A stretch of DNA of 64,000 bases, taken from positions 9,787,972-9,851,971 of the forward strand of contig NZ_CP028369.1 in the NCBI RefSeq assembly GCF_003032475.1. The letters are read 5' to 3'. Each line of letters starts with the position of its first letter. The first letter of the stretch is position 1. Below, piece by piece: positions 1 to 7,894 of the stretch. Under the pieces are notes generated by a model. The model was given only the letters and a program-made list of their open reading frames with translations. It made no database searches and was not told the origin of the DNA. Source of the DNA: Streptomyces sp. P3. Its GTDB lineage: Bacteria; Actinomycetota; Actinomycetes; Streptomycetales; Streptomycetaceae. The position numbers and the translations under genes are program-made.

Positions 1-693
1 GTCGGCAACCACAGCTACACCCACCCGCACCTCACCCAGCAGGGCCAGGCGCAGGTCGACTCGGAGGTCTCCCGTACCCAGCAGGCCGTCGCCAACGCGG
101 GCGGCGGGACGCCGAAACTGTTCCGGCCACCCTACGGCGAGACCAACTCGACGGTCAGGGCGGTCGAAGCCAGGTACGGTCTGACCGAGATCATCTGGGA
201 CGTCGACTCGCAGGACTGGAACGGCGCGAGTACCGACGCGATCGTGCAGGCCGCCGCCCGGCTCACCAGCGGCCAGGTCATCCTGATGCACGACTGGCCG
301 GCGAACACGCGGGCCGCGGTTCCACGGATCGCACAGGGGCTGGCCGCTCGTGGCCTGTGCGCCGGAATGATCTCCCCGCAGACCGGCCGAGCCGTGGCCC
401 CCGACGGTGGCGGCTCCGGTGGGGGCGGCAGATGCGTGGCAACTCTCTCCGCCGGTCAGCAGTGGAGTGACCGGTACAACCTCAACGTGTCCGTCACCGG
501 AGCCGCCAACTGGATCGTCACCATGAACATCGCTTCACCCGCCAGAGTTCTCTCCACCTGGAACGTCAGCGCCACCTACCCGAGCGCACAGATACTGACC
601 GCCAGACCCAACGGCAGCGGTGACACCTTCGGCGTCACCATTCAGCACAACGGCAACCGGACCTGGCCCAGCGTCTCCTGCGCCGCAGGCTGA
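1..693 (+). CDS. Polysaccharide deacetylase (CE4) with C-terminal CBM2, 5' truncated by window edge
   Basis: The frame is open from base 1, so the start and signal peptide lie outside the window; 230 residues are visible. NodB-homology (CE4) motifs are present in order: the metal-binding [10 protein letters not shown] near residue 2, RPPYGE near residue 41, the DVDSQDW stretch near residue 68 and VILMHDW near residue 93. A Gly/Ser linker follows at about residue 135, then about 90 residues with the Cys-to-Cys span and Trp pattern of a bacterial CBM2 cellulose-binding module. Such enzymes are secreted and remove acetyl groups from xylan or chitooligosaccharides. The CBM2 and the other hemicellulases in the window favour acetylxylan esterase, but the substrate is inference. 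Confidence 0.85.
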   Translation, partial: VGNHSYTHPHLTQQGQAQVDSEVSRTQQAVANAGGGTPKLFRPPYGETNSTVRAVEARYGLTEIIWDVDSQDWNGASTDAIVQAAARLTSGQVILMHDWPANTRAAVPRIAQGLAARGLCAGMISPQTGRAVAPDGGGSGGGGRCVATLSAGQQWSDRYNLNVSVTGAANWIVTMNIASPARVLSTWNVSATYPSAQILTARPNGSGDTFGVTIQHNGNRTWPSVSCAAG

Positions 694-780
694 CCTGCCG
701 GGCCGCGAGCGGAGCTTTGTGGCGGTGCGCCGCGGCGGGCCGAAGCCGGTCTGTCGGTCTGCGCGACGTCAGGTCGTAGT

Positions 781-829
781 CGATGTCGGGTCTCCACCCG
801 TGTCTCCACCCGTGGATGACCCGACATCG
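781..829. terminator. Inverted repeat between convergent genes
   Basis: Arms CGATGTCGGGT (781-791) and ACCCGACATCG (819-829) pair perfectly over 11 bp. The loop contains a tandem copy of a CTCCACCCGTG unit that can pair partly with the inner flank. It sits between the plus-strand deacetylase and the minus-strand gene ending at 890, so it probably ends transcription from both sides. There is no T-tract. Confidence 0.6.
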
Positions 830-889
830 GTTCGTCGTCCTTCGGCGGTTCACCGTTGCGGGCACGGCCCGCCTACGCGAACCCCGTCG

Positions 890-1318
890 CTAGAGGACAG
901 CGGTCGCCTCGTCGTCGCCGTACCGGAACCCGTCGTTGTCGAAGTAGAAGACGGTGACCTCGACCTTGTCCCCCTTGTCGAAGTGCGAGCCTGCGGCCGG
1001 GCGCATGGTCACCAGCGCGACATGGTCCTTGTAGTCGCAGACCAGCTGGTCCTTCTTGACGGTACCCGCAGCGATGGACTGGTCGTGGGAGCTGTGGTTG
1101 AGCGTCCTCGCGTTGGCGACGAGTTCGTGGTCCATGCCGACGTCGCAGGAGTAAGTGACCTTCACCTGCACGCCGGGGGTGCGCAGTGACACCTTCTCGA
1201 TGGACAGCAGGTTGGCCTTGGCCGCCGCGGAGGGCGCGGTCACCAGAGCGCCGGCACCCATCAGAAGAACGGTGGCTGCGGTTCCGGCGACGCGCCGACG
1301 CAGACTGGATGACGTCAT
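890..1318 (-). CDS. Small secreted protein of unknown function
   Basis: 142 residues. The N-terminus is a typical Sec signal peptide: RRR, then a hydrophobic stretch, then an APSAAA-type cleavage region near residue 33. The mature part of about 108 residues has two cysteines (in SCDVG and LVCDY) that could form one disulfide, and beta-rich sequence. An AAGGAAG-type ribosome site lies upstream of ATG 1318. I recognise no family. It resembles the many small secreted proteins of Streptomyces, and function cannot be assigned from sequence. It is a single gene with no obvious operon partner. Confidence 0.7.
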   Translation of the reverse strand: MTSSSLRRRVAGTAATVLLMGAGALVTAPSAAAKANLLSIEKVSLRTPGVQVKVTYSCDVGMDHELVANARTLNHSSHDQSIAAGTVKKDQLVCDYKDHVALVTMRPAAGSHFDKGDKVEVTVFYFDNDGFRYGDDEATAVL

Positions 1319-1612
1319 CTCGGTTTCTTCCTTCCCCCTTGCGCGGTCACCCTTTGGTCATGGTGCAGAGAATTCTCCAACTAAGCGGGCAACCACGGCA
1401 GTTGACTGATTCGGGCTGAATGCTACGTGGTTCTGGAGCGGTCTCGGAACCGGATCGCCGACGGGCGCCTCGTGAGGAACACCGCACCCTGCCGGATGAA
1501 CCATTCCCGGTCCGGCATCGTCAGCCGAGAGAAGTGGACGCGTTACGGCACGGGGACTCGGCTGGGCCTGTCTCACATTCCGGCTCATCTGGTCTTGTGG
1601 CAAGATCGCGGG

Positions 1613-2023
1613 ATGCTACGACTAACCGACTTCATCATCGACTGCCCGGACACGATGAAGCTGGCGGCCTTCTACTCCGAGGTGGTGGGGCTCCCGGTCA
1701 AGGAGGGCAGTAACGAGGACTGGGCCGGTATCCGGTTCGGCGAGATCGAACTGGCCTTCATCCAGGTGGAGGACTACCGTGCCCCGCAGTGGCCCGACAG
1801 CGAGCACCCCAAGCAGTTCCACCTCGACTTCGAAGTCGACGACATCGAGGTCGAACAGCGCCGCGTCCTGGCCCTCGGCGCGACCCTGCAGCGGGACTGC
1901 ACCGACCCCGACGGCTACGGCTTCCGCGTCTACGCCGACCCCGTCGGCCACCCTTTCTGCCTCTGCCGCAACAAAGGTGTGATCTGGACCGATCAGGGTC
2001 TTCTCTGGCCGAGCACGACGTGA
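1613..2023 (+). CDS. VOC (glyoxalase/bleomycin-resistance) family protein
   Basis: 136 residues from ATG 1613. The pattern is that of a single VOC module pair: it opens with LTDFIIDCPD and AAFYSEVVGLPV and closes with DPDGYGFRVYADPVGHPFCLC. An upstream in-frame GTG at 1427 would add an unrelated Arg-rich leader. I prefer ATG 1613, because CAAGAT lies about 7 nt upstream and could be a -10 box for a leaderless mRNA. VOC proteins are small metal-dependent enzymes or ligand-binding resistance proteins, and the substrate is unknown. No operon partner is visible, and the region just downstream is decayed DNA. Confidence 0.8.
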   Translation: MLRLTDFIIDCPDTMKLAAFYSEVVGLPVKEGSNEDWAGIRFGEIELAFIQVEDYRAPQWPDSEHPKQFHLDFEVDDIEVEQRRVLALGATLQRDCTDPDGYGFRVYADPVGHPFCLCRNKGVIWTDQGLLWPSTT

Positions 2024-2213
2024 AGCTCGTTCTGTCCCGGCAGAGCTGTTTGAGAACTCGGGCGGCATGGGGACTTCAGGTGGTCGTAGGTGTGTGACGA
2101 TCGGGTCGTGTGGGCCCGTAAGGCCTGCGGCTGCGTGCGGGATCGGACGTGGAGGCAAGAAGGGGCGCCGGGAGCGGGCAGCTGGGGAACAGCACGGCCG
2201 GCTCGCCACGACC

Positions 2214-2462
2214 AGGCCCGCCCGTCGGCGGCCTGGCCGCCGCGGTCGGGCTGCGCCGCATCGGATGGGAAGTAACGCTCGTCGAGCGTGCCTCCACGCT
2301 TGAGGACGCGGGGGCGGGCATCTGGCGGCCGACGGCATCGGCAGCAAAGTGCGCAGCCACCTCTTCCCAGCCCACCCCGGCCCGGTCTGCAGCGGCTCGA
2401 CGGTGCTGCGCGCCATCGAGTACGACGGACATCACTACGTCGGTGTGGACTTGCACCGCTGA
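2214..2462 (+). pseudogene. FAD-dependent monooxygenase remnant
   Basis: Two pieces of a class A flavin monooxygenase are recognisable in different frames. The first reads GGLAAAVGLRRIGWEVTLVE followed by a few more residues (about 2228-2323), which is the end of the N-terminal Rossmann fold after the GxGxxG loop. The second reads ADGIGSKVRSHLF and PGPVCSGSTVLRAI and ends at a stop at 2460-2462. The roughly 80 residues that normally separate these motifs are missing and the frame changes between them. The gene is therefore deleted internally and frameshifted, and it cannot make a functional enzyme. Confidence 0.75.
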
Positions 2463-2504
2463 CGGTCGGTGATCGTGCGGCAGGCGGAGGACGGCGTCCA
2501 GCTC

Positions 2505-2761
2505 AGCGCGGTACTCATCCTCAACGACCCGATGGCGCGCCGTCTGCAGATGGAGCGGGTCGGACGCGACCCCGACGTTGTCTCATGGAGGCCACGTACG
2601 GCTGGTACCGGGCGGCCGTTGTCCTGCGGGCCGCCGGGGCACGCGTTCACCTGGCCCATCCGCTGGGCGTGAAGGGCTTCGCCCACCGGCGTGTGAAGAA
2701 CGGCATCCGCGACGCCGCCGATCCGGCGGACCTGCTGCGGATGGGGCGGCTGCCGGAGTGA
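2505..2761 (+). pseudogene. IS110-family transposase fragment
   Basis: The segment ATYGWYRAAVVLRAAGARVH followed by LAHPLGVKGFAHRRVKN and DAADPADLLRMGRLPE (2584-2758) is the conserved DEDD-domain core of IS110-type transposases. The preceding stretch LNDPMARRLQMERVGRDPDVV matches the residues normally just upstream but lies in another frame, so there is a frameshift near 2580. A stop follows at 2759-2761. The N-terminus and the whole C-terminal Ser domain are absent. It directly follows the monooxygenase remnant, so insertion may have contributed to that gene's decay. Confidence 0.8.
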
Positions 2762-2811
2762 CGGCGTGGCGACGGTGGGCAGGGACACGTCGATGCCGAG
2801 TGCGCCCGCGG

Positions 2812-2849
2812 GCACTGCCGGACGGGAGCAGCGTTCCGTCCGGCAGTGC
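2812..2849. terminator. 14-bp perfect inverted repeat
   Basis: The arms at 2812-2825 and 2836-2849 are perfectly complementary (14 bp) with a 10-nt loop. The repeat lies just after the IS110 remnant in otherwise non-coding DNA. It may be a terminator, or the terminal hairpin of a lost element. Confidence 0.55.
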
Positions 2850-2929
2850 GTGCAGCGGCCGTTCGGGATCCGGCGAGGTACCTGAGGTGTCGTCCGGCCA
2901 GGTGTAGGCCCCGCCCGGATCAGAAGGAT

Positions 2930-2985
2930 CGGCCGAATGGTCGAGGGCCCCGGTGCTTCCGTCCCTGATTCCGACCGTTCGGCCG
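2930..2985. repeat. Spaced inverted repeat upstream of the DUF4333 gene
   Basis: CGGCCGAATGGTC (2930-2942) and GACCGTTCGGCCG (2973-2985) are inverted repeats with one mismatch, separated by 30 bp. They lie 68-123 bp upstream of ATG 3053. They may be operator half-sites or a leader hairpin; no regulator is encoded nearby. Confidence 0.35.
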
Positions 2986-3052
2986 AGGCGTGCGCCCGGC
3001 GGCGCGGGCGAGGCTGGAGCCGCATCCTCACCACGGACGTCAGGAGTACGCG

Positions 3053-3424
3053 ATGCAGCGCAACAAGTTCCTCGTCGGCGCCGTAGGGGGCGCGACCGCA
3101 GTGGTCGCGCTCGGTGGAATCGGCACCCATCTGCTCTCCGGCACCGAGTCGACCACGGGCCTGGACGCCCAGAGCACCGTGTCGGTGGACGGCCACCGAG
3201 CGCTCGCGGCGAACATCGTCGCGGGCCGGACCGAGAGCAAGTACCACCCGCTGCCCTGGGTCGGCGACAAGCTCTCCGGCGTCACCTGCCCGACCGGGCT
3301 CAAGGCCGTGGCCGGAGCCACCCTCACCTGCACCGGCAAGAAGAGCGACGGCAAGACGGTCGAGATCCCCGTGCGTGTGACCAAGGCCGGCACCACGAGC
3401 ATCACCTGGGCGTTCGAGCGCTGA
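3053..3424 (+). CDS. DUF4333-like secreted or membrane-anchored protein
   Basis: 123 residues from ATG 3053, chosen because CAGGAG (3041-3046) precedes it at good spacing. A longer frame from 2990 has no ribosome site. The N-terminus has an export segment (FLVGAVGGATAVVALGGIG). The mature domain contains the two cysteines of the DUF4333 pattern (GVTCPTGL and LTCTGK), followed by alternating beta-strand sequence ending TSITWAFER. DUF4333 domains are small extracytoplasmic modules common in actinomycetes and have no proven role. The gene stands alone, convergent with snapalysin. Confidence 0.7.
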   Translation: MQRNKFLVGAVGGATAVVALGGIGTHLLSGTESTTGLDAQSTVSVDGHRALAANIVAGRTESKYHPLPWVGDKLSGVTCPTGLKAVAGATLTCTGKKSDGKTVEIPVRVTKAGTTSITWAFER

Positions 3425-3444
3425 GAGGGAGACGGTCGGGTACG

Positions 3445-4008
3445 TCAGTCCACGATCACTTCGCGGTGCGGTGCTGGAGTGCGACCGACGAGGGCGCCGC
3501 CGAAGTTCTCCTCGACCTCGGCCCGCTCCGTATAGTTCGGGTACCGGTTCGTGCACGAGGTGCCCGCGCTGGAACCGGACATCAGACTCGAGCACGGACC
3601 CGGCTTGCGGTCCGGCAGCCCCAGGATGTGCCCGAGCTCGTGCGCGGAGATACGGACCGTGTCGTAGCCCTGGTCCACGGCCTGACGCCCGATGTACACC
3701 GTGCCGCTCCCCAGGGTGGTGGGCAGGGCCCGAGGCCAGCCGTAGTCCGCGAGGACCCGTATGTTCGCCCGTTGCCCGGCGGCGGCGGGCCGGAGTTCCA
3801 CGGCGTCGACGCTCTCGTTCCAGATCGCCGCCCCACGGTCGACGGCGCTGCGGAACTCGGCGGAGCCGCCGGCGTCGTAGGTCAGCACGCGGGTGGCGAC
3901 CACCCGGGCGCTCGCCACGTGGGGGGCCGCCGCGGCGTGCCCGCCTGCCATGGCAAACGAGACCAGACAGGCAGCGGCCAGGCCGCCGGTCAGTGTACGG
4001 ACGTGCAT
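3445..4008 (-). CDS. snpA: Snapalysin-type small neutral metalloprotease (peptidase M7)
   Basis: 187 residues with a strong AGGAGG-type ribosome site before ATG 4008. A Sec signal ends near residue 27. The zinc motif HELGHILGLPD (residues 123-133) is the HEXXHXXGXXD signature of snapalysin: two His ligands, the third ligand Asp, and Glu124 as catalytic base. The cysteines after the motif fit the disulfide of the family, and the length is close to other SnpA proteins after a short or absent propeptide. It is a secreted milk-hydrolysing protease. In S. lividans and S. coelicolor a LysR gene (snpR) is divergent from it; none is present here, and the upstream 240 bp hold only a short repeat. Confidence 0.9.
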   Translation of the reverse strand: MHVRTLTGGLAAACLVSFAMAGGHAAAAPHVASARVVATRVLTYDAGGSAEFRSAVDRGAAIWNESVDAVELRPAAAGQRANIRVLADYGWPRALPTTLGSGTVYIGRQAVDQGYDTVRISAHELGHILGLPDRKPGPCSSLMSGSSAGTSCTNRYPNYTERAEVEENFGGALVGRTPAPHREVIVD

Positions 4009-4160
4009 GATCGACCTCCTTGTGGGGAAGGTGAGTCGTGCTCATGACATTCACGAAGTCCACTGCCCAAGCGGAGGCCCGACGAATCAGTCGATGTGAG
4101 GCGTCGCGTCCCTCGCCACCCCCCTTGCCGCCCCGTGCACATCGTGTCGCCGGTGATCAA

Positions 4161-4195
4161 CCCGGGTGTGCCCTCAACAGCCCGGATGTGCCCTC
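4161..4195. repeat. Two 15-bp direct repeats, 20-bp period
   Basis: CCCGGGTGTGCCCTC (4161-4175) and CCCGGATGTGCCCTC (4181-4195) differ at one position. They lie between the divergent snapalysin promoter region and the end of the LiaF-like gene. The two-turn spacing is what a dimeric activator would use, but no regulator gene adjoins. Confidence 0.4.
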
Positions 4196-4249
4196 GGCTG
4201 CTGGTCCCCCGGTGAGGGGAGAGACGGTAGGGACGTACGGGTCAGGGCG

Positions 4250-4603
4250 TTACGAGCGGTGGACGGTGACGCCGCCTACGAGGCCCCACGCGTCGATGCG
4301 CACCGTCGGGCCGCCCGGTTCACTCGGCCCGTCGTCCTTGACACCGCCCAGACGCAGCCCGCGGACCTCCACCCTGACGTCACGGCGGACCTTGAGACTG
4401 ACACCGCCGATCAGGCTCAGTTTGGTGATGCGCAGCTCGGCGTTGTCGGGGATGTCGACGTCCGTCAGGTCGATGTCCGCGCCGCCGATGAGGGAGGCGG
4501 TGACGGTCCGCTCGTGCAGAGTGGCTCCCGCCAGGCGGTGACCGCCGATCAGGCTCACCTTGACATCGGTCTTCTGCGGGCTCTCCCCGTTGTTCTTCGT
4601 CAT
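4250..4603 (-). CDS. LiaF-like C-terminal-domain protein
   Basis: 117 residues. I start at ATG 4603, within a longer frame whose upstream part is unlike any protein. The sequence is a regular beta repeat with VKVSLIGG, VTASLIGGAD, LSLIGGVSLKV and WGLVGGVTV. This is the pattern of the LiaF/YvqF-like C-terminal domain (cell-wall-active antibiotic response proteins), here without the DUF1707 or membrane segments that often precede it. TACGGT lies about 8 nt upstream of the ATG and could be the -10 box of a leaderless mRNA. It is probably cytoplasmic. Its role is unknown, and a link to envelope stress is family-based inference. Confidence 0.65.
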   Translation of the reverse strand: MTKNNGESPQKTDVKVSLIGGHRLAGATLHERTVTASLIGGADIDLTDVDIPDNAELRITKLSLIGGVSLKVRRDVRVEVRGLRLGGVKDDGPSEPGGPTVRIDAWGLVGGVTVHRS

Positions 4604-4688
4604 GGGAAGTACCGTACGGACGAGGCCGTGCGGGGTGTCAGTGCCGGTCGTCCGGTGTTGCGTATGACAAGTGTCATGCCCTCGTCGG

Positions 4689-4723
4689 CCCGGTGCCCGG
4701 TGCCCGGTGCCCGGTGCCCGGTG
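4689..4723. repeat. Heptamer tandem repeat (CCCGGTG x5)
   Basis: Five uninterrupted copies of CCCGGTG lie in non-coding DNA between the LiaF-like gene and the DUF5825-like gene. A different heptamer array lies on the other side of the DUF5825-like gene at 5571. Confidence 0.85.
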
Positions 4724-4890
4724 GTCGTCGGCCCGTGGGTGAGGACCGGCGCGCCGCGTACGAGAACGTGCTCGCCCGCGTTCGTGGACATCCCCGCCGC
4801 CCGGCTCGCCGACGCCGTGCCCCGGTCGCTCGATCAGCACGAGGCGACCGGGGCACGGCCGAGCGCGTGACGGTGGCAGGGCTTGCGCGT

Positions 4891-5550
4891 TCACACGGCC
4901 ATGGCCTCCTGGAGCCAGCGCGAGACCCGGTAGGGCAGCCACCAGGCGAGCTCGCCGACGCGCAGGACGAGGTGCTCGGCCGTGAACTCCCGCAGTACGT
5001 CGGCGTCCACGTGGGCGTGATGCGCACCCGTACCGAGAAGGGCGATGGCCTCCCGGTAGCGGGGTTCGTCGGCGGTGAAGCGCCGCAGGTCCCCCCAACG
5101 GCGGTCCCGGATCTGGACGAACCCCGGCCCCTGACGCCAGACGAGCTTGCACAGGTAGTGCCGGGTCCGCCAGGCGTGCAGCGCCTCCTGCACGTCCTCG
5201 AGGCCGGTGATCGTGCGCGGCGGCTGCAGGTGGGACAGGACCTTCCAGTGGTGAGCGGACTCCCGGGGCGAAAGGCGAAGGTCCCAGTCGACGGAGACGG
5301 CGCGTGCGGTGAGGTCGCGGACCAGGCACAGTCGGTCGACGGCCCGGCGGTGGGCCGCCGGATCGTCGGTGGACAGGTCGACGTCCGCGTCGAGTTCGGC
5401 GTGGCGCACACCCAGGTCCCAGAGGCGGTCGACCTCGTGGGTCCGGGCGGTCACCGGGAGGGATCCCAGCGACATGCCCGGCAGCCGACGGGCCTGCGGG
5501 TCGAAGTCGCGCCAGGCGCGTATCGCGAAGTGCGGTGCGGTGGCTGTCAT
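4891..5550 (-). CDS. DUF5825-like protein of the RiPP cluster
   Basis: 219 residues, soluble, with no signal peptide and no cofactor motif I can recognise. It is rich in Arg, Trp and His (for example WRQGPGFVQIRDRRWG). It resembles the DUF5825 family, which in Streptomyces is typically encoded beside radical SAM RiPP-maturation enzymes. That matches its position 97 bp downstream of the radical SAM gene on the same strand. A role as a partner or chaperone for the maturase or precursor is inference. It is the last gene of the putative RiPP transcript. ATG 5550 has no strong ribosome site. Confidence 0.65.
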   Translation of the reverse strand: MTATAPHFAIRAWRDFDPQARRLPGMSLGSLPVTARTHEVDRLWDLGVRHAELDADVDLSTDDPAAHRRAVDRLCLVRDLTARAVSVDWDLRLSPRESAHHWKVLSHLQPPRTITGLEDVQEALHAWRTRHYLCKLVWRQGPGFVQIRDRRWGDLRRFTADEPRYREAIALLGTGAHHAHVDADVLREFTAEHLVLRVGELAWWLPYRVSRWLQEAMAV

Positions 5551-5570
5551 GTGCGGTCCTTCGTCCGGTT

Positions 5571-5598
5571 CGGGCAGCGGGCAGCGGGCAGCGGGCAG
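5571..5598. repeat. Heptamer tandem repeat (CGGGCAG x4)
   Basis: Four exact CGGGCAG copies followed by a degenerate fifth lie in the 97-bp gap between the radical SAM gene and the DUF5825-like gene. Copy number could vary and would change the intergenic spacing. Confidence 0.8.
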
Positions 5599-5647
5599 CG
5601 GGTCGCGGGGAGCCGGCGGTGGCCGTCCGGCAGGCGTGGACCGGTGC

Positions 5648-7603
5648 TCAGGACGGGACGGGCGCGGGCTGCGTCCCGGCCCCGGTCGCTGCCGTGGTCT
5701 CGCCGCGGGCGTGGGTGTGGCGCATGTAGTCCAGGCGCAGCAGGTCCTGGTTCACGGCGGCGGGGGCGATGTGCACGTACTGGCCCGCGTCGGTGAACAC
5801 CACACCGTGTGCGACCCACTCCTTGAGCAGGGCCTCCACGTCCGGCGACGTGCACGACGCGTCGCCTTCGGCCGGGCCGGTGGCGGATGTCAGCTTGCGG
5901 TGCAGCGCCGCGACGGTGTGCGGCTGGTCCAGGAGGCGGAAGGCGGCGGTCTCGAACGGATCGGTGAGCTGCATGGTCCGCCAGGGGAAGGACGGCCGCC
6001 TGCTGACCAGCAGGATCCGGTCGCCCAGGTCGGTGTGGGTGAGGCGGGCGTCGGCATGGTGCTTCTTCCAGGCGGCGATGGCGTCGTTGAGGAGGGCGAC
6101 CGTCGGTTCGCCGATGCCGCGTTCCGGCGCCTGGAAGACGTACGCGAGATCGTGCAGTTCCGCCTCGGGCAGGTCGTAGGTGAACAGGTAGTGCTCCTCG
6201 GGCCGCAGCCCGGTGAAGCCCAGTTCGGGCCGCTTGAAGTACGGGCTGAAGCGTTCGATGGCGATACGGGCGGACAGGTCCACCGGCGGGTTGAGGTGTT
6301 CCAGGGCGGGGAGTTGACGGATGACGGGTTCGTAGTCGTCGGCGGTCTCTCCGGGGAAGCCGTGCAGGTAGTTCCATGACACCGACAGCCCGGTCTCGGC
6401 CGCGTCGCGGAGCATGCGGACGTTCTGGCATCCGCTGACGCCCTTGTCCATGAGGTCGAGGACGCGACTGTTGAGGCTTTCGATGCCCGGCTGGACGTAG
6501 ATGAGCCCGGCGTCCGCCAGCACCTGCAGCTGGGGGCGCCGCATGTTGGCCTTGATCTCGATGTGCATGCGCAGGTCGTGGCCGCTGTCGATGATGCGGG
6601 GCAGGACGGTGGACAGATAGCGCATGTCCAGGATGTTGTCGACCACGTACATGTCGAGCACCCGGTGGCGCTCCGCCAGGTCCATGATCTCCCGGTAGAA
6701 GGTGTCGGGGCTCTTGCTGCGGAACTCCATGAAGGAGCCGTTGAGACCGCAGAAGGTGCAGTGGTGCTTCTCCCCCCACCAGCAGCCGCGCGCACCCTCC
6801 ACGACCAGCTTCGGCTCCACCCAGTTGCGTGCCACGGACGCGGCGAGTCTTTCGAAGTAGCCGCTGTAGTCGGGGGGCAGGATCGCCGCGGGCGGCAGCG
6901 GTCCGCTCGGCATGGGGTTGGCCAGATGCCGGGAGTCCGGCGTGCGGTGGCACAGCCCCGGGACGTCGGCCGCGGCCGTGGGGTCGCCGTCGCGCAGTGC
7001 GGTCAGCAGCCGGGGGAAGGCGTCCTCGCCCTCGCCGCGGACCACGTAGTCCACGAAGGGGAAGTTGCGGTGCACGGCGGCGCCCTGCTCGGCGTCGCAG
7101 TTGGCCCCGCCCATGACGGTCACGACGTGCGGGGCGAGGCGCTTGATCTGCCGGGCCGCCGCCAGCGCCGCGGTGTTCTGCTGGAAGGTGGAGGTGAACC
7201 CGACCACGTCGGGCTGCAGATCCACCGCACGACGGGCCACGTCCGCGACGAACTCGGGCACGAGGCGGTGCAGTTCGCGGGTCATGCGCATCCGGGAGCG
7301 GCGCAGCTTCGACGTCATCACGTCGACGAACTCGGACTCCCTCCACTCCGGGTCGTCGTAGAGCGCCGAGGAGAACACCCAGTCACCGCAGCCGAGGAAG
7401 TAGGAGGACAGGGCGTAGTACTCGTAGTCCTCGGCGGTGAACTCGGTGCGGTTGGTGATCCAGTCGGTGAACTCCAGATTGGCGTGCAGCACCTCGCACG
7501 TCGCGTCCTGGACTTTGTCGTCGACGCTTCGTTTCAGGATGCCGAGCGCCAGTGAGGGCAGGTCGATCGGGGACCAGGGCATGTTGACGAGAAGAACGCG
7601 CAC
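5648..7603 (-). CDS. B12-binding radical SAM RiPP-maturation enzyme (C-methyltransferase type)
   Basis: 651 residues from GTG 7603. I prefer GTG because AAGGAG lies 6 nt upstream; the ATG at 7621 would put that ribosome site inside the gene. Residues about 60-220 form a cobalamin-binding-like Rossmann region (DVVGFTSTFQQN and VTVMGGANCD). The [4Fe-4S] motif is CX7CX2C (Cys274, Cys282, Cys285 in CWWGEKHHCTFC), characteristic of the RiPP maturation radical SAM protein 1 family (TIGR03975), described as C-methyltransferases. Further SAM-barrel motifs are IEIKANM, QPGIESLN and LHGFPGET. The C-terminal ~120 residues may bind peptide. It directly follows a 40-aa precursor gene, which it probably methylates on unactivated carbons. 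The exact reaction is inference. Confidence 0.85.
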   Translation of the reverse strand: MRVLLVNMPWSPIDLPSLALGILKRSVDDKVQDATCEVLHANLEFTDWITNRTEFTAEDYEYYALSSYFLGCGDWVFSSALYDDPEWRESEFVDVMTSKLRRSRMRMTRELHRLVPEFVADVARRAVDLQPDVVGFTSTFQQNTAALAAARQIKRLAPHVVTVMGGANCDAEQGAAVHRNFPFVDYVVRGEGEDAFPRLLTALRDGDPTAAADVPGLCHRTPDSRHLANPMPSGPLPPAAILPPDYSGYFERLAASVARNWVEPKLVVEGARGCWWGEKHHCTFCGLNGSFMEFRSKSPDTFYREIMDLAERHRVLDMYVVDNILDMRYLSTVLPRIIDSGHDLRMHIEIKANMRRPQLQVLADAGLIYVQPGIESLNSRVLDLMDKGVSGCQNVRMLRDAAETGLSVSWNYLHGFPGETADDYEPVIRQLPALEHLNPPVDLSARIAIERFSPYFKRPELGFTGLRPEEHYLFTYDLPEAELHDLAYVFQAPERGIGEPTVALLNDAIAAWKKHHADARLTHTDLGDRILLVSRRPSFPWRTMQLTDPFETAAFRLLDQPHTVAALHRKLTSATGPAEGDASCTSPDVEALLKEWVAHGVVFTDAGQYVHIAPAAVNQDLLRLDYMRHTHARGETTAATGAGTQPAPVPS

Positions 7604-7653
7604 GGTGGGCTCCTTGCGCACGGGCGGCTGGCGGGACGGGAGGCGCGGGGGAG

Positions 7654-7687
7654 CCCGGCCGGCCCTTGTCGCGTCGGGCCGGCCGGG
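7654..7687 (-). terminator. Attenuator-like hairpin after the RiPP precursor gene
   Basis: Perfect 12-bp arms (7654-7665 and 7676-7687) with a 10-nt loop sit in the 91-bp gap just downstream of the precursor stop codon and before the radical SAM gene. Partial termination here would give more precursor than enzyme mRNA, a common arrangement in RiPP operons. There is no T-tract. Confidence 0.6.
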
Positions 7688-7694
7688 CCGTGGG

Positions 7695-7817
7695 TCACTC
7701 CTCGTCGTCGCTCTCGGCGGCGTTGCGGAACGGGATCGTGATCGTGATGCCGATGCCCGGCTTGCGGTTCTCCTCGTCGCCCGCGAGCGGGTCGTTGTGG
7801 ATGATGTCCTTCTGCAT
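7695..7817 (-). CDS. Putative RiPP precursor peptide (40 aa)
   Basis: 40 residues from ATG 7817, with a near-perfect ribosome site (AAGGAGG) at ideal spacing; this decides the start over longer read-through frames. The acidic/basic leader-like half (MQKDIIHNDPLAGDEENRK) is followed by PGIGITITIPF, a beta-branched, Ile/Thr-alternating segment, and an acidic tail (NAAESDDEE). There is no Cys and only one Ser. Lanthionine or thioether chemistry is therefore unlikely, and carbon methylation of the Ile/Thr segment by the adjacent radical SAM enzyme is plausible. It lies between the peptidase and maturase genes on the same strand. The core boundaries and product are not known, and I recognise no named precursor family. 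Confidence 0.75.
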   Translation of the reverse strand: MQKDIIHNDPLAGDEENRKPGIGITITIPFRNAAESDDEE

Positions 7818-7894
7818 GGTCGTCCTCCTTCTCGGGTTCACGGCATGTGCTTCGGGCCGGTGGTGCTGTGCACGACCCGGTCCCGTTGCGTCGG

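Noticed and set aside
4689..5605. Heptamer arrays considered as CRISPR-like
   Set aside because: The units are 7 bp and contiguous without spacers, and no cas gene is present.
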